From NCBI RefSeq assembly GCF_030865425.1, contig NZ_JAVFCB010000004.1, positions 248,001 through 312,000 of the forward strand: DNA of 64,000 nucleotides. The letters run 5' to 3'. A model generated the notes under the pieces. It was not told the DNA's origin, ran no database searches, and worked only from the letters and a program-made list of their open reading frames with translations. Source of the DNA: Microbacterium capsulatum. Its GTDB lineage: Bacteria; Actinomycetota; Actinomycetes; Actinomycetales; Microbacteriaceae. This document shows, piece by piece, positions 51,800 through 59,893 of this stretch (positions within the stretch are counted from its first letter, which is position 1; the number at the start of each line of letters is the position of its first letter). A program made the position numbers and the translations under genes.

Positions 51800-52490
51800 T
51801 CCGGATCGACCGGCCGGATCCGGCACGCGTCGCGTCGGCGTGCTCCGCGAGCAGGGCGGCGATCGCGTCCGCCGCGGCGGCGATCCCGGCCAGCGGCACC
51901 CTGCCCGGATCCCGCTCGAGCAGCTGCACGTGCAGCGCCGCCCACGCCGGATCCCGGTCGCGGTCGTGCGCGTCCCGGCAGGACAGGCACGGCGTCCGCC
52001 CCGGCACGACGAGAGGGCCGACGGTCGAGCCGCCGGCGTCGAACGCGACCGGCAGGTGGATCCGGTCGTCCGCGAGCAGCGCCGCCGCATCGCGCGCGGC
52101 CGCCGCGCCGTGCCGGATCAGCACCGCAGGAGCCTCCGCGTCGTCCCCCGGATCCACGCCCGCGTCCTGCAGCGCCTCCTCCAGCCGGAGCACGGTGCGC
52201 ACGCCGACCGTGGCGGCCGGGACCAGGCGGGCGGGGAGACGCGGCACGTCCGCGACGAGCACCGGATCGAGTACGGCCCGGAGGCGGCGTGCCGCGGGCA
52301 GCGGCGCTCCGAACCCGTGCGCGACCACCTCGAAGGCGCGCTCCGGCACGCCGCGGCCGAGCTCGTGCAGCATCCGCGGCAGCCACGGCCCGTCCACCGG
52401 CAGCGTCAGCACCGCGTCGATGCCGAGCTGCACCGTGTCGGCGTCGCGCCACAGCACGGGAAGGGCGGGGTCGAGTCGCAGCGTGGCCAT
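51651..52490 (-). CDS. ThiF/TOMM leader-binding-like protein with zinc-binding cysteines
   Basis: A 279-residue protein of a type conserved next to uvrD2 in Actinobacteria and often annotated as TOMM leader-peptide-binding or cyclodehydratase-like. The N-terminal ~100 residues resemble the winged RiPP recognition part (VLWRDADTVQLGIDA), the middle an E1/ThiF-like Rossmann region (VLIRHGAAAARDAA). The C-terminal half has CLSC (~195) and CRC (~258), a CxxC...CxC zinc site. No RiPP precursor or other synthetase gene is nearby, so a RiPP role is doubtful. The last 149 bp (51651-51799) are antisense to uvrD2. Confidence 0.7.
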   Translation of the reverse strand: MATLRLDPALPVLWRDADTVQLGIDAVLTLPVDGPWLPRMLHELGRGVPERAFEVVAHGFGAPLPAARRLRAVLDPVLVADVPRLPARLVPAATVGVRTVLRLEEALQDAGVDPGDDAEAPAVLIRHGAAAARDAAALLADDRIHLPVAFDAGGSTVGPLVVPGRTPCLSCRDAHDRDRDPAWAALHVQLLERDPGRVPLAGIAAAADAIAALLAEHADATRAGSGRSIRISRDGRRSSRTVTFHAECRCRSPRGTVTDVVPRDARPATSSASAFARPA

Positions 52491-52555
52491 GCCACGATCC
52501 TCACCGGAGCGGACCGCCCGGCGGGGCGGGGATGCGGGATCGGTGGATAACCCGC

Positions 52556-53932
52556 TCAGACCGGCTTCTCGCCGGATCCTTCCTCGTTCGCGCCGCCGTT
52601 CTCGTCCTCGCTCGGCCCGCCGAAGTCCTCGCCGTTCAGCAGCCGCTCGAGCGCCTCGTCCATCTCGTCCTGCTGCGGCTGCTCGCCGCGGGCGCGCGCC
52701 TGCAGCCGCCCCACGAGCGCGGCCGGGTCGTCGATGTCCGCGGCGTCCGGCATCAGGTCCGGGTAGTCCCAGAGCGCGTCGCGCGCCTCGATGCCGACGG
52801 CGTCGGTGACCGCCTGCCACATCGCGGCGGCCTCGCGCAGCCGGCGCGGGCGGATCTGCAGCCCGACCAGCGCGCCCAGGGCGTCCTCGGCGGGGCCGCC
52901 GGCGGCGCGGCGGCGGCGGGCCGCCTCCGCGATCCGGACGCTGTCCGGCAGGCGGGACGTGGCGTGGCTCGTGACCACGTCCACCCAGCCGTCGATCGTC
53001 GCGATGAGGTTCTCCAGCCGCTCCAGCGCCTCGCGCTGCACGTCGGACAGGGCGGGCAGGAGTGCGCCGCCCTCGATCGCGGCGCGCAGCTCCTCGGGGT
53101 CGTTCGGGTCGAGCCGGCCGGCGAGGTCCTCGAGCGCCTCGACATCGACCGTGACGCCCTTCGCGAACTCGGTGATCTGCGTCATCACGTGCAGGTGCAG
53201 CCAGCGCGCGTGCCGGTACAGCCGGGCGTAGGCGAGCTCGCGGGCGGCGAGGTACAGCGAGATCTGATCCTCGGGGATCTCCAGCCCCTCGCCGAAGGCG
53301 GACAGGTTCTGCGGGATCACCGCGGCGGTGCCGGCCGGCAGCACCGGGATCCCGACGTCGCCGCCCGAGACGACCTCGAGCGACAGGTTGCCGAGCACCT
53401 GGCCGAACTGCATCGCGAACACCGAACTGCCGATCCCGCGCATGAGCTTGCCGGCGCCGGCCACGACGCCGCGCATCTCCTCCGGGGCACGGCTCTCGAG
53501 GGCGGCCATCAGCGCGTCCGCGATGCTCGTCGACACCGGAGTGGCGACCTCCTTCCACACCGCGAGGGTCTGCTCCACCCACTCGCCGCGGGTGAGTGCG
53601 CGCGGCGAGGAGGACAGCTCGGAGATCGTGGTCGCCTCGCCCACCCACAGGTCGGCGAGCGCGAACGCGTCGGCGATCGAGGTGCGCGAGCCCGCGTCGA
53701 TGCCGAGTCCGTCCCGGTTGGCGATGTGCAGCGCCTGGCGCAGCGTGGTCTCCCACGGGTCGCCGTTCATGGCCTGCTGCATCTGGTGCATCATCTGCTG
53801 CATCATCGCGGGGTCCATCGGCAGCCCCTCCATGCCCTGCAGCGCGCTCAGGTCGAGCCCCTCCGCGGCGTCGCCGAGGATCCGGCGCAGGAACTGGAGG
53901 AAGTCCTCCGAGTTCGGGTCGTTCTCAGCCAT
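52556..53932 (-). CDS. Zincin-like (DUF2342 type) putative metalloprotease, no HExxH seen
   Basis: A 458-residue protein of the actinobacterial DUF2342/zincin_2 group (Rv3195-like), usually named zinc-dependent metalloprotease. Recognisable blocks are LPAGTAAVIPQNLSAFGEGLEIPEDQISLY (split), LYLAARELAYARLYRHARWLHLHV, and IDGWVDVVTSHATSRLPDS near the C-terminal third. I find no HExxH; the corresponding positions read ARWLHLHVMTQI and ATIDGWVDVV, so this paralogue may be inactive. Acidic Gly/Asn/Glu tail. Divergent from the PDZ-Lon gene. Confidence 0.75.
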   Translation of the reverse strand: MAENDPNSEDFLQFLRRILGDAAEGLDLSALQGMEGLPMDPAMMQQMMHQMQQAMNGDPWETTLRQALHIANRDGLGIDAGSRTSIADAFALADLWVGEATTISELSSSPRALTRGEWVEQTLAVWKEVATPVSTSIADALMAALESRAPEEMRGVVAGAGKLMRGIGSSVFAMQFGQVLGNLSLEVVSGGDVGIPVLPAGTAAVIPQNLSAFGEGLEIPEDQISLYLAARELAYARLYRHARWLHLHVMTQITEFAKGVTVDVEALEDLAGRLDPNDPEELRAAIEGGALLPALSDVQREALERLENLIATIDGWVDVVTSHATSRLPDSVRIAEAARRRRAAGGPAEDALGALVGLQIRPRRLREAAAMWQAVTDAVGIEARDALWDYPDLMPDAADIDDPAALVGRLQARARGEQPQQDEMDEALERLLNGEDFGGPSEDENGGANEEGSGEKPV

Positions 53933-54103
53933 CGCCAGTCCCTCTCAGCACGTGTATAGCCCGTGCTGACTACGCTAGACGCACGAACTTCAGGACGGCC
54001 CGGATCGAGGCCGCTTCGCTGTACGCCGCTCGCGAACGAGCATCCGCGGACCCGCCGGGACCGATGTCCGGCACCGGTTCGGGAGCCATCTTTGGAGGAC
54101 AAC

Positions 54104-55204
54104 GTGACGACCACGCGTGCGCAGCGCGCCACCCGGATCGGCCTCGTCGCGTTCGTCGTCTCGCTGGCCTCGCTGCTGGTGCTCACGTTCCTGCCGCTGC
54201 CGTACGTGATCGAGCAGCCCGGCCCGGTGTTCAACACGCTCGGCGAGGTGAAGGATGCGCAGGGGAAGACCGTTCCGCTCATCGCCGTCGCCGACGCCAC
54301 GACCTATCCGACCAAGGGCGCGCTCGACCTGACCACGGTGCAGGTCGTCGGCAACCGTGAGCAGCCCCCGTCCTGGATCCAGCTGATGATGGCGTGGTTC
54401 GACCCGTCCCGGGCCGTCGTCCCGATCGACGCGGTGTTCCCGCAGGGCGTCAGCACGTCCCAGCGCGATCAGCAGAACCAGCTGATGATGGTCGACTCGC
54501 AGCAGGAGGCGACCGCCGCGGCGCTGCGCGAGCTCGGCCACGACGTCCCGGTCACGATCCAGGTCGCGTCCATCCTCGGCGACGGGGCCGCGTCCGGGAT
54601 CCTCAAGCCGAAGGACACCGTCGTCGCGGTGAACGGGCAGAAGCCCTCGGACGTGGACGCGCTGCGCGCGCAGATCCAGAAGTCCGCCGGCGCTCCCGTG
54701 GCCCTCACGATCGAACGGGACGGGACGCAGCAGGACGTGTCCGTCACCCCGCGCAAGCAGGAGTCGAACGGCACCACGACCTGGCTCCTCGGCGTCACGC
54801 TGCAGCACCAGTACACGTTCCCCATCACTGTGAAGCTGCAGCTCGACAACGTCGGCGGGCCGAGCGCCGGCATGATGTTCGCGCTCGGGATCATCGACAC
54901 GCTCACCCCGGGCGAGCTGAACGGCGGAAAGCAGATCGCCGGCACCGGGACGATCGCCGCGGACGGCACGGTCGGCCCGATCGGCGGCATCCGGCAGAAG
55001 CTGTACGGCGCGCGCTCGGCGGGGGCGGACTACTTCCTCGCCCCCGGCTCGAACTGCAATGAGGTGTACGGGCATGTGCCGTCCGGCCTCACGGTGGTCC
55101 GCACGGACAGCCTCGGCGACTCGCTCAAGGCGCTCCGGGTGATCGCCGCCGGGGGAGACGTCAAGGCCCTGCCGACCTGCACCGCCGCCGACCTGAAGAA
55201 GTAG
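54104..55204 (+). CDS. Membrane-anchored PDZ and Lon-like (S16) protease
   Basis: A 366-residue protein. One N-terminal membrane helix (GLVAFVVSLASLLVLTFLPLPYVI), a long extracytoplasmic region, a PDZ domain (~160-240; SGILKPKDTVVAVNGQKPSDVDALRAQI) and a Lon-type protease domain with catalytic Ser254 in GGPSAGMM and Lys299 in GGIRQKLYGA, 45 residues apart as in Lon. No AAA domain. I start at GTG 54104 because GGAGG is 5 nt before it; the longer frame to 53963 is Arg-rich. Adjacent UPF0182 gene on the same strand, as in mycobacteria (Rv3194c-Rv3193c order). Confidence 0.92.
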   Translation: MTTTRAQRATRIGLVAFVVSLASLLVLTFLPLPYVIEQPGPVFNTLGEVKDAQGKTVPLIAVADATTYPTKGALDLTTVQVVGNREQPPSWIQLMMAWFDPSRAVVPIDAVFPQGVSTSQRDQQNQLMMVDSQQEATAAALRELGHDVPVTIQVASILGDGAASGILKPKDTVVAVNGQKPSDVDALRAQIQKSAGAPVALTIERDGTQQDVSVTPRKQESNGTTTWLLGVTLQHQYTFPITVKLQLDNVGGPSAGMMFALGIIDTLTPGELNGGKQIAGTGTIAADGTVGPIGGIRQKLYGARSAGADYFLAPGSNCNEVYGHVPSGLTVVRTDSLGDSLKALRVIAAGGDVKALPTCTAADLKK

Positions 55205-55305
55205 CCGCCGGCCCGCCGGAGCTCCGTTCGCGACGCCGGTGGGGCCCGTTCGCGACGGGCGAAGCCGGGCCGACGGCGAGACGGGATCCCGTCGAGGTGC
55301 CGACC

Positions 55306-55311
55306 TAGGAT
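55306..55311 (+). promoter_or_regulatory. -10 element, leaderless UPF0182 gene
   Basis: TAGGAT, 6 nt, then GTG at 55318. Confidence 0.5.
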
Positions 55312-55317
55312 GGGACC

Positions 55318-58230
55318 GTGACCACCTCTTCGGAGCCGAGACCGGCCGCGCCCCGCACCACCCGACGCATCGTCCTGTCGACGGTGGTGATCCTCGCCGT
55401 GCTCATCGCGGTCTTCTTCGTCTTCTCGTCGATGTACACCGACTTCCTCTGGTACGACCAGCTGAAGTTCGCCGAGGTGCTCACCACCCGCTGGATCGCG
55501 ACGGCGGTCATGTTCGCCGTCGGCTTCCTCGGCATGGCCGTGCCGATGTTCATCACGATCCAGCTCGCCTACCGGATGCGGCCCGTCTACGTGCGGCTCA
55601 GCTCGCAGCTGGACCGCTACCAGGAGGTCGTGGAGCCGCTGCGGCGCCTGGCCATGTGGGGCATGCCCGTCTTCTTCGGCCTGTTCGCCGGATTCGCCGC
55701 GGGCGGCCAATGGCAGACCGTGTGGATGTGGGCCAACAGCACCCCGTTCGGGTCGACGGATCCGCAGTTCCAGATGGACAAGGGCTTCTACGTCTTCGAC
55801 CTGCCGTTCTACGAGGCGCTGCTCGGCTTCATCTCCGCCGTGCTGATCCTGTGCCTGATCGTCACCGCGGTCGTGCTGTACCTGTACGGGTCGGTGCGGA
55901 TCGGCCAGGGCGAGCTGCGGATCTCCAAGGCGGCGCGCGTGCAGCTGGCCGTGATCGCCGGCGTGTACCTCGCCGTCCAGGCGATCAGCCTCTGGCTGGA
56001 CCGCTACAAGACGCTGATCACCCCCGAGGACCGGATCACCGGCGCGGCCTTCACCGGCGTCAACGCGGTGATCCCGGGCCTGTCGATCCTCGCGATCGTC
56101 GCGGCCCTCGTGGCCGTGCTGTTCTTCGTCACCGCGATCATCGGCCGCTGGCGCTTCCCGCTCGCGGCGACCGCGCTGCTGATCGTGGCCGCGCTCGTGC
56201 TCGGCATCGGCTACCCGTGGGCGGTGAACACCTTCCAGGTCAAGCCGAACCAGAACCAGCTGCAGGCGCAGTACTACGAGCGCAACATCAAGGCCACGAA
56301 GGCCGCGTACGGCATCGACAACGTGGAGACGACGCCGTTCAAGGCGCAGACCACGGCCCAGGCCGGGCAGCTGCGCAGCGACGCCGACACCACCGCGTCG
56401 ATCCGCATCATGGATCCGAATGTCATCCCGCCGACGTTCCAGCAGCTCGAGCAGTACCGCAGCTACTACAAGTTCCCGGAGAAGCTCGACGTCGACCGCT
56501 ACACGATCGACGGCAAGACGCAGGACGCGGTCGTCGCGGTCCGCGAGATCGACACGAGCCGGACCGGCAGCCAGACCTGGAACAACAACACCCTCGTCTA
56601 CACGCACGGCTACGGCCTCGTCGCCGCAGCCGGCAACCAGCGCACGGACGACGGCGAGCCGGTCTTCCTCGAGCGCGGCATCCCGACCTCCGGAGCGCTG
56701 ACGAACGCCGACAAGTTCGAGCCGCGCGTCTACTTCGGCGAGTCCTCCCCGCAGTACTCGATCGTCGGCGCGCCCAAGGGTACCGCTCCCGTCGAGATCG
56801 ACTACCCGCGCGGCAAGGACTCCAGCGACAGCCAGACCAAGACGACCTTCACGGGCGACGGCGGGCCGCGCATCGGCAACCTCTTCACGAAGATGCTCTA
56901 CGCGCTGAAGTTCCAGTCCGAGCAGATCCTCTTCTCGGAGAGCGTGAACGCGGACTCGCAGATCCTGTACGACCGGGATCCCGCGACCCGTGTCGCGAAG
57001 GCCGCGCCGTACCTGACGCTCGACAGCGACCCGTACCCGAGCATCGTGGACGGCCGGATCGTGTGGATCGTGGACGGTTACACGACGAGCTCCAGCTACC
57101 CGTACTCCTCGACCGTGAACCTGACGAAGGCCATCAGCGACTCGGTGAACACGGCCCCCGGCTTCGTCACCGACGACGTCAACTACATCCGCAACTCGGT
57201 CAAGGCCACGGTGGACGCCTACGACGGCAAGGTCACCCTGTACGCGTGGGATCCGGCCGACCCGGTCCTGAAGACCTGGCAGAAGATCTACCCGTCGACG
57301 CTCAAGCCGATCAGCGACATGTCGGCGCAGCTGATGAGCCACGTGCGCTATCCGACCGACCTGTTCAAGGTGCAGCGGGCGATGCTCGGCACCTACCACG
57401 TCAACGATTCGGCCTCGTTCGCCCGCCAGGACAACCAGTGGGAGACCCCGAACGATCCGCAGAGCGACGCGAGCAACCCCGAGCTGCAGCCGCCCTACTA
57501 CCTCAGCATGAAGATGCCGGGGCAGTCGGCCGCGCAGTTCTCGATGTTCACGACGTTCATCCCGGCGTCGCAGGGCGGCCCGTCCAGCCGGAACGTGCTC
57601 CTGGGCTACCTGGCGGTCGACGCCGACGCCGGCGCGACGGCGGGCAAGAAGGCCGCCGGGTACGGCAAGCTGCGCATGCTCGAGATCGACGCGGACACGA
57701 GTGTGCCGGGTCCGGGGCAGGTGAACAACAGCTTCGTCTCCGACCCGACCGTCTCGCAGCAGCTCAACGTGCTCAAGATCGGGCAGTCGCAGGTGCTGCA
57801 CGGCAACCTGCTGACGCTTCCGGTCGGCGGCGGGTTCCTCTACGTGCAGCCGGTGTTCGTGCAGTCCACTTCGGGCACCAAGGTCCCGAAGCTGCAGAAG
57901 ATCCTCGTCGCGTTCGGCGACAAGATCGCGTTCGCGGACACGCTGACCGAGGCACTCGACCAGCTCTTCGGCGGCAACTCGGGCGCGACCGGCGGCGACG
58001 GCAACATCACGCCGACGCCGACCCCGACCCCCACCCCTGGCACGACGCCGCCCACCGGCAACGCCGCGATCCAGGCGGCGCTGCAGCAGGCCAAGGACGC
58101 GATGCTCGCGCGTGACACCGCGCTCAAGGCGGGCGACCTGGCCGGCTTCGCGGCCGCGGACAAGCAGCTCACCGACGCGGTGAACACGCTCATCCAGCTC
58201 GAGGGCGCCGGGAGCACGACGACGAAGTGA
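55318..58230 (+). CDS. UPF0182 family large membrane protein
   Basis: A 970-residue protein. About seven membrane helices fill the first ~300 residues (e.g. IVLSTVVILAVLIAVFFVFSS with the conserved YTDFLWYDQLKFAEVLTTR loop after it), followed by a ~550-residue extracytoplasmic domain (IRIMDPNVIPPTFQQLEQYR, RIVWIVDGYTTSSSYPYS), then a Thr-Pro repeat linker near 895 and a helical end (AAIQAALQQAKDAMLARDTALKAGD shortened). The family is universal in Actinobacteria; no molecular function is established to my knowledge. A terminator-like hairpin lies behind it. Confidence 0.93.
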   Translation: MTTSSEPRPAAPRTTRRIVLSTVVILAVLIAVFFVFSSMYTDFLWYDQLKFAEVLTTRWIATAVMFAVGFLGMAVPMFITIQLAYRMRPVYVRLSSQLDRYQEVVEPLRRLAMWGMPVFFGLFAGFAAGGQWQTVWMWANSTPFGSTDPQFQMDKGFYVFDLPFYEALLGFISAVLILCLIVTAVVLYLYGSVRIGQGELRISKAARVQLAVIAGVYLAVQAISLWLDRYKTLITPEDRITGAAFTGVNAVIPGLSILAIVAALVAVLFFVTAIIGRWRFPLAATALLIVAALVLGIGYPWAVNTFQVKPNQNQLQAQYYERNIKATKAAYGIDNVETTPFKAQTTAQAGQLRSDADTTASIRIMDPNVIPPTFQQLEQYRSYYKFPEKLDVDRYTIDGKTQDAVVAVREIDTSRTGSQTWNNNTLVYTHGYGLVAAAGNQRTDDGEPVFLERGIPTSGALTNADKFEPRVYFGESSPQYSIVGAPKGTAPVEIDYPRGKDSSDSQTKTTFTGDGGPRIGNLFTKMLYALKFQSEQILFSESVNADSQILYDRDPATRVAKAAPYLTLDSDPYPSIVDGRIVWIVDGYTTSSSYPYSSTVNLTKAISDSVNTAPGFVTDDVNYIRNSVKATVDAYDGKVTLYAWDPADPVLKTWQKIYPSTLKPISDMSAQLMSHVRYPTDLFKVQRAMLGTYHVNDSASFARQDNQWETPNDPQSDASNPELQPPYYLSMKMPGQSAAQFSMFTTFIPASQGGPSSRNVLLGYLAVDADAGATAGKKAAGYGKLRMLEIDADTSVPGPGQVNNSFVSDPTVSQQLNVLKIGQSQVLHGNLLTLPVGGGFLYVQPVFVQSTSGTKVPKLQKILVAFGDKIAFADTLTEALDQLFGGNSGATGGDGNITPTPTPTPTPGTTPPTGNAAIQAALQQAKDAMLARDTALKAGDLAGFAAADKQLTDAVNTLIQLEGAGSTTTK

Positions 58231-58248
58231 CCGGCGTCAGCCGGTGAT

Positions 58249-58282
58249 CGGGAGGGTCCGCATCCGACGTGCGGGCCCTCCT
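58249..58282. terminator. Terminator between UPF0182 and SPFH genes (convergent)
   Basis: GGAGGGTCCGCA ... TGCGGGCCCTCC: 12-bp stem with one mismatch, followed by CTTCTCC. Confidence 0.75.
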
Positions 58283-58305
58283 TCTCCTCCGTCCCGGGGG
58301 GCTGC

Positions 58306-59094
58306 TCAGTGGGCGCGCATGTGCGCGACCGCGGCCTCCCGGTCGATCATGTTCATCACGTCGCCGATCGAGTTGACCAGCGGCGCCGGGGCGATGACGA
58401 GGGTGTTCTTGTCGACGCCGATCTCGACGAGGGTCTGCAGCGTCCGCAGCTGGAGCGCGAGCGGGTGCGACATCATCGTGTCGGACGCGGTGCCCAGCTG
58501 GGTGGCGGCGAGGGCCTCGCCCTCGGCGGCGATGATCTTCGCCCTCTTCTCGCGCTCCGCCTCCGCCTGCTTGGCCATGGCGCGCTTCATCGAGTCGGGC
58601 AGCAGGATGTCCTTGAGCTCGACCAGGGTCACTTCGACGCCCCACTCCGCGGTGGTCACGTCGAGGATCTCCCGGATGTTCGTGTTCAGGGACGCGGTGT
58701 CGGAGAGGATCTCGTCGAGGTGGTGCTGGCCCACGACCCGGCGCAGCGTCGTCTGCGCGATCTGATCGATGGCCGCGCGGACGTTCTCGATCGCGATCAC
58801 CGACTTCACCGGATCCATGATCCGGAAGTACGCGACGGCGGAGACCCCGACGGTGACGTTGTCCTTTGTGATGATGCCCTGCGACTGGATCGGCATCGTG
58901 ACGATCCGCAGCGACACCTTGATCATCACGTCGACGATCGGGAAGATGAACCGGATCCCCGGTTCGCGCACGTTGTGCAGGCGGCCGAAGCGGAGGACGA
59001 CGCCGCGCTCGTACTGCCGGACGATGCGTGCGGACATGAAGAACACGATGATCGCCAGGATCACGGCGATGATCAGAATCGTGAGCGGGATCAT
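58306..59094 (-). CDS. SPFH/band 7 (slipin/stomatin-like) membrane protein
   Basis: A 262-residue protein with one N-terminal membrane helix (IPLTILIIAVILAIIVFFM), then the band 7 domain (QYERGVVLRFGRL, REPGIRFIFPIVD, QSQGIITKDNVTVGVSAVAYFRI) and a coiled-coil C-terminal part (KRAMAKQAEAEREKRAKIIAAEGEAL split in repeats). Such proteins form ring-like scaffolds in membranes and bind proteases or channels. No NfeD partner gene is adjacent. Confidence 0.93.
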   Translation of the reverse strand: MIPLTILIIAVILAIIVFFMSARIVRQYERGVVLRFGRLHNVREPGIRFIFPIVDVMIKVSLRIVTMPIQSQGIITKDNVTVGVSAVAYFRIMDPVKSVIAIENVRAAIDQIAQTTLRRVVGQHHLDEILSDTASLNTNIREILDVTTAEWGVEVTLVELKDILLPDSMKRAMAKQAEAEREKRAKIIAAEGEALAATQLGTASDTMMSHPLALQLRTLQTLVEIGVDKNTLVIAPAPLVNSIGDVMNMIDREAAVAHMRAH

Positions 59095-59225
59095 GGGAAC
59101 CGCCTCCTCTGGCGCCGGTGACGTGCCGCGAGCCAGTGCACCTATTTTCCCACCGAAACGGGGGAGTGGGGCAGGGTTTTCCGCGTCCGGGATCGCCTCG
59201 ATTCGCGCGTCGTCGAAACCCGTGC

Positions 59226-59231
59226 TAGGCT
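59226..59231 (+). promoter_or_regulatory. -10 of the tRNA-fMet gene
   Basis: TAGGCT, 12 nt before the first base of the tRNA. Confidence 0.5.
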
Positions 59232-59243
59232 AACTTCTTGTGC

Positions 59244-59317
59244 CGCGGGGTGGAGCAGTTCGGTAGCTCGCCGGGCTCATAACCCGGAGGTCGCAGGTTC
59301 AAATCCTGTCCCCGCAA
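59244..59317 (+). tRNA. Initiator tRNA-Met (CAT anticodon)
   Basis: A full cloverleaf of 74 nt without encoded CCA. Anticodon loop CTCATAA gives CAU. Initiator features are present: the first base C1 faces A72 (no Watson-Crick pair) while the other acceptor pairs GCGGGG/CCCCGC match, and the anticodon stem has the three consecutive G-C pairs (CCGGG/CCCGG). The T arm reads GCAGGTTCAAATCCTGT. It is therefore tRNA-fMet, not the elongator. Foreign DNA with an integrase starts directly behind it, so its 3' half is the probable attachment site. Confidence 0.95.
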
Positions 59318-59320
59318 CAA
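59290..59320 (+). other. Presumed attachment site (attL) of the integrated element
   Basis: 3' part of tRNA-fMet (T arm and acceptor strand). Inferred from the integrase at 59894-61192 and the sharp change in base use behind the tRNA. The matching second copy is not in the window, so core limits are unknown. Confidence 0.5.
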
Positions 59321-59322
59321 GA

Positions 59323-59357
59323 GAGGCCCCGAGATCACAGCGATCTCGGGGCCTCAA
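59323..59357 (+). terminator. Hairpin terminator behind the tRNA
   Basis: GAGGCCCCGAGATC-ACAG-CGATCTCGGGGCCTC, a nearly perfect 14-bp stem followed by AACCTTTT. Confidence 0.85.
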
Positions 59358-59371
59358 CCTTTTGATCCGAG

Positions 59372-59863
59372 TCAGACTCGACAGATTCGGTCGACAGCAA
59401 TTCGGTCTGGATGAACCGCCGCGAAGTGTCGCCGAGCGAGGTCAGCGGGCTCCTCGACCAAGTGATACTCGCGGTCTAGGGCGTCGTGCAGATCCAGGGT
59501 CATCTTCACGGTTTCGGCGATTGATGCGCCGAGCACGGCGAACTCGAATGCGAACCACGCGGCGTACGTGCTGAGCTCGTCGACATCGGGGCACGTCTCG
59601 GGTGCGCTGACGCATGCGGCCGGATGGCCGCCCCACGCGAAGGCGAAGTCCTCACGCAATGCCTTGTGAAGCGCCTCGGCATCGGTCGGGATGCTCGTGG
59701 GGTCCTGCTTGAACGTCGCTGCATAGCCCAGCTCGTGGAAGCCCGCGCCAATCGTCTCCTCCGTCCGTTTGAAGTGGCGGAACGTCGCGCTTGGATTCCG
59801 GGTGGACTCGGTCAACTCTGCGTCGCCCTGATGCTGGCCAGTCTCGGGGATGCTCTTGCCCAA
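59372..59863 (-). CDS. Hypothetical protein of the integrated element
   Basis: A 163-residue soluble protein I do not recognise. It appears to start at TTG 59863 with AGAGGAA about 7 nt upstream. The centre is mainly helical (EALHKALREDFAFAWGG, ELSTYAAWFAFEFAVLGASIAETVKMTLDLHDAL); two cysteines occur (AACVS, ETCPD). No signal peptide or membrane helix. It lies between the integrase and the tRNA, the usual place for cargo or accessory genes at one end of an island. Codon use is less GC-biased than in the chromosome left of the tRNA. Confidence 0.55.
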   Translation of the reverse strand: MGKSIPETGQHQGDAELTESTRNPSATFRHFKRTEETIGAGFHELGYAATFKQDPTSIPTDAEALHKALREDFAFAWGGHPAACVSAPETCPDVDELSTYAAWFAFEFAVLGASIAETVKMTLDLHDALDREYHLVEEPADLARRHFAAVHPDRIAVDRICRV

Positions 59864-59893
59864 AACGATTCCTCTCTTGATGGTGACTACCGC

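Noticed and set aside
51651..52490. RiPP/TOMM biosynthesis cluster
   Set aside because: Only a single leader-binding-like protein; no precursor peptide, YcaO or dehydrogenase gene nearby, and the gene belongs to a conserved DNA-repair neighbourhood.
55030..57801. 923-residue minus-strand open frame
   Set aside because: Antisense to the UPF0182 gene and the end of the PDZ-Lon gene; low-complexity shadow.
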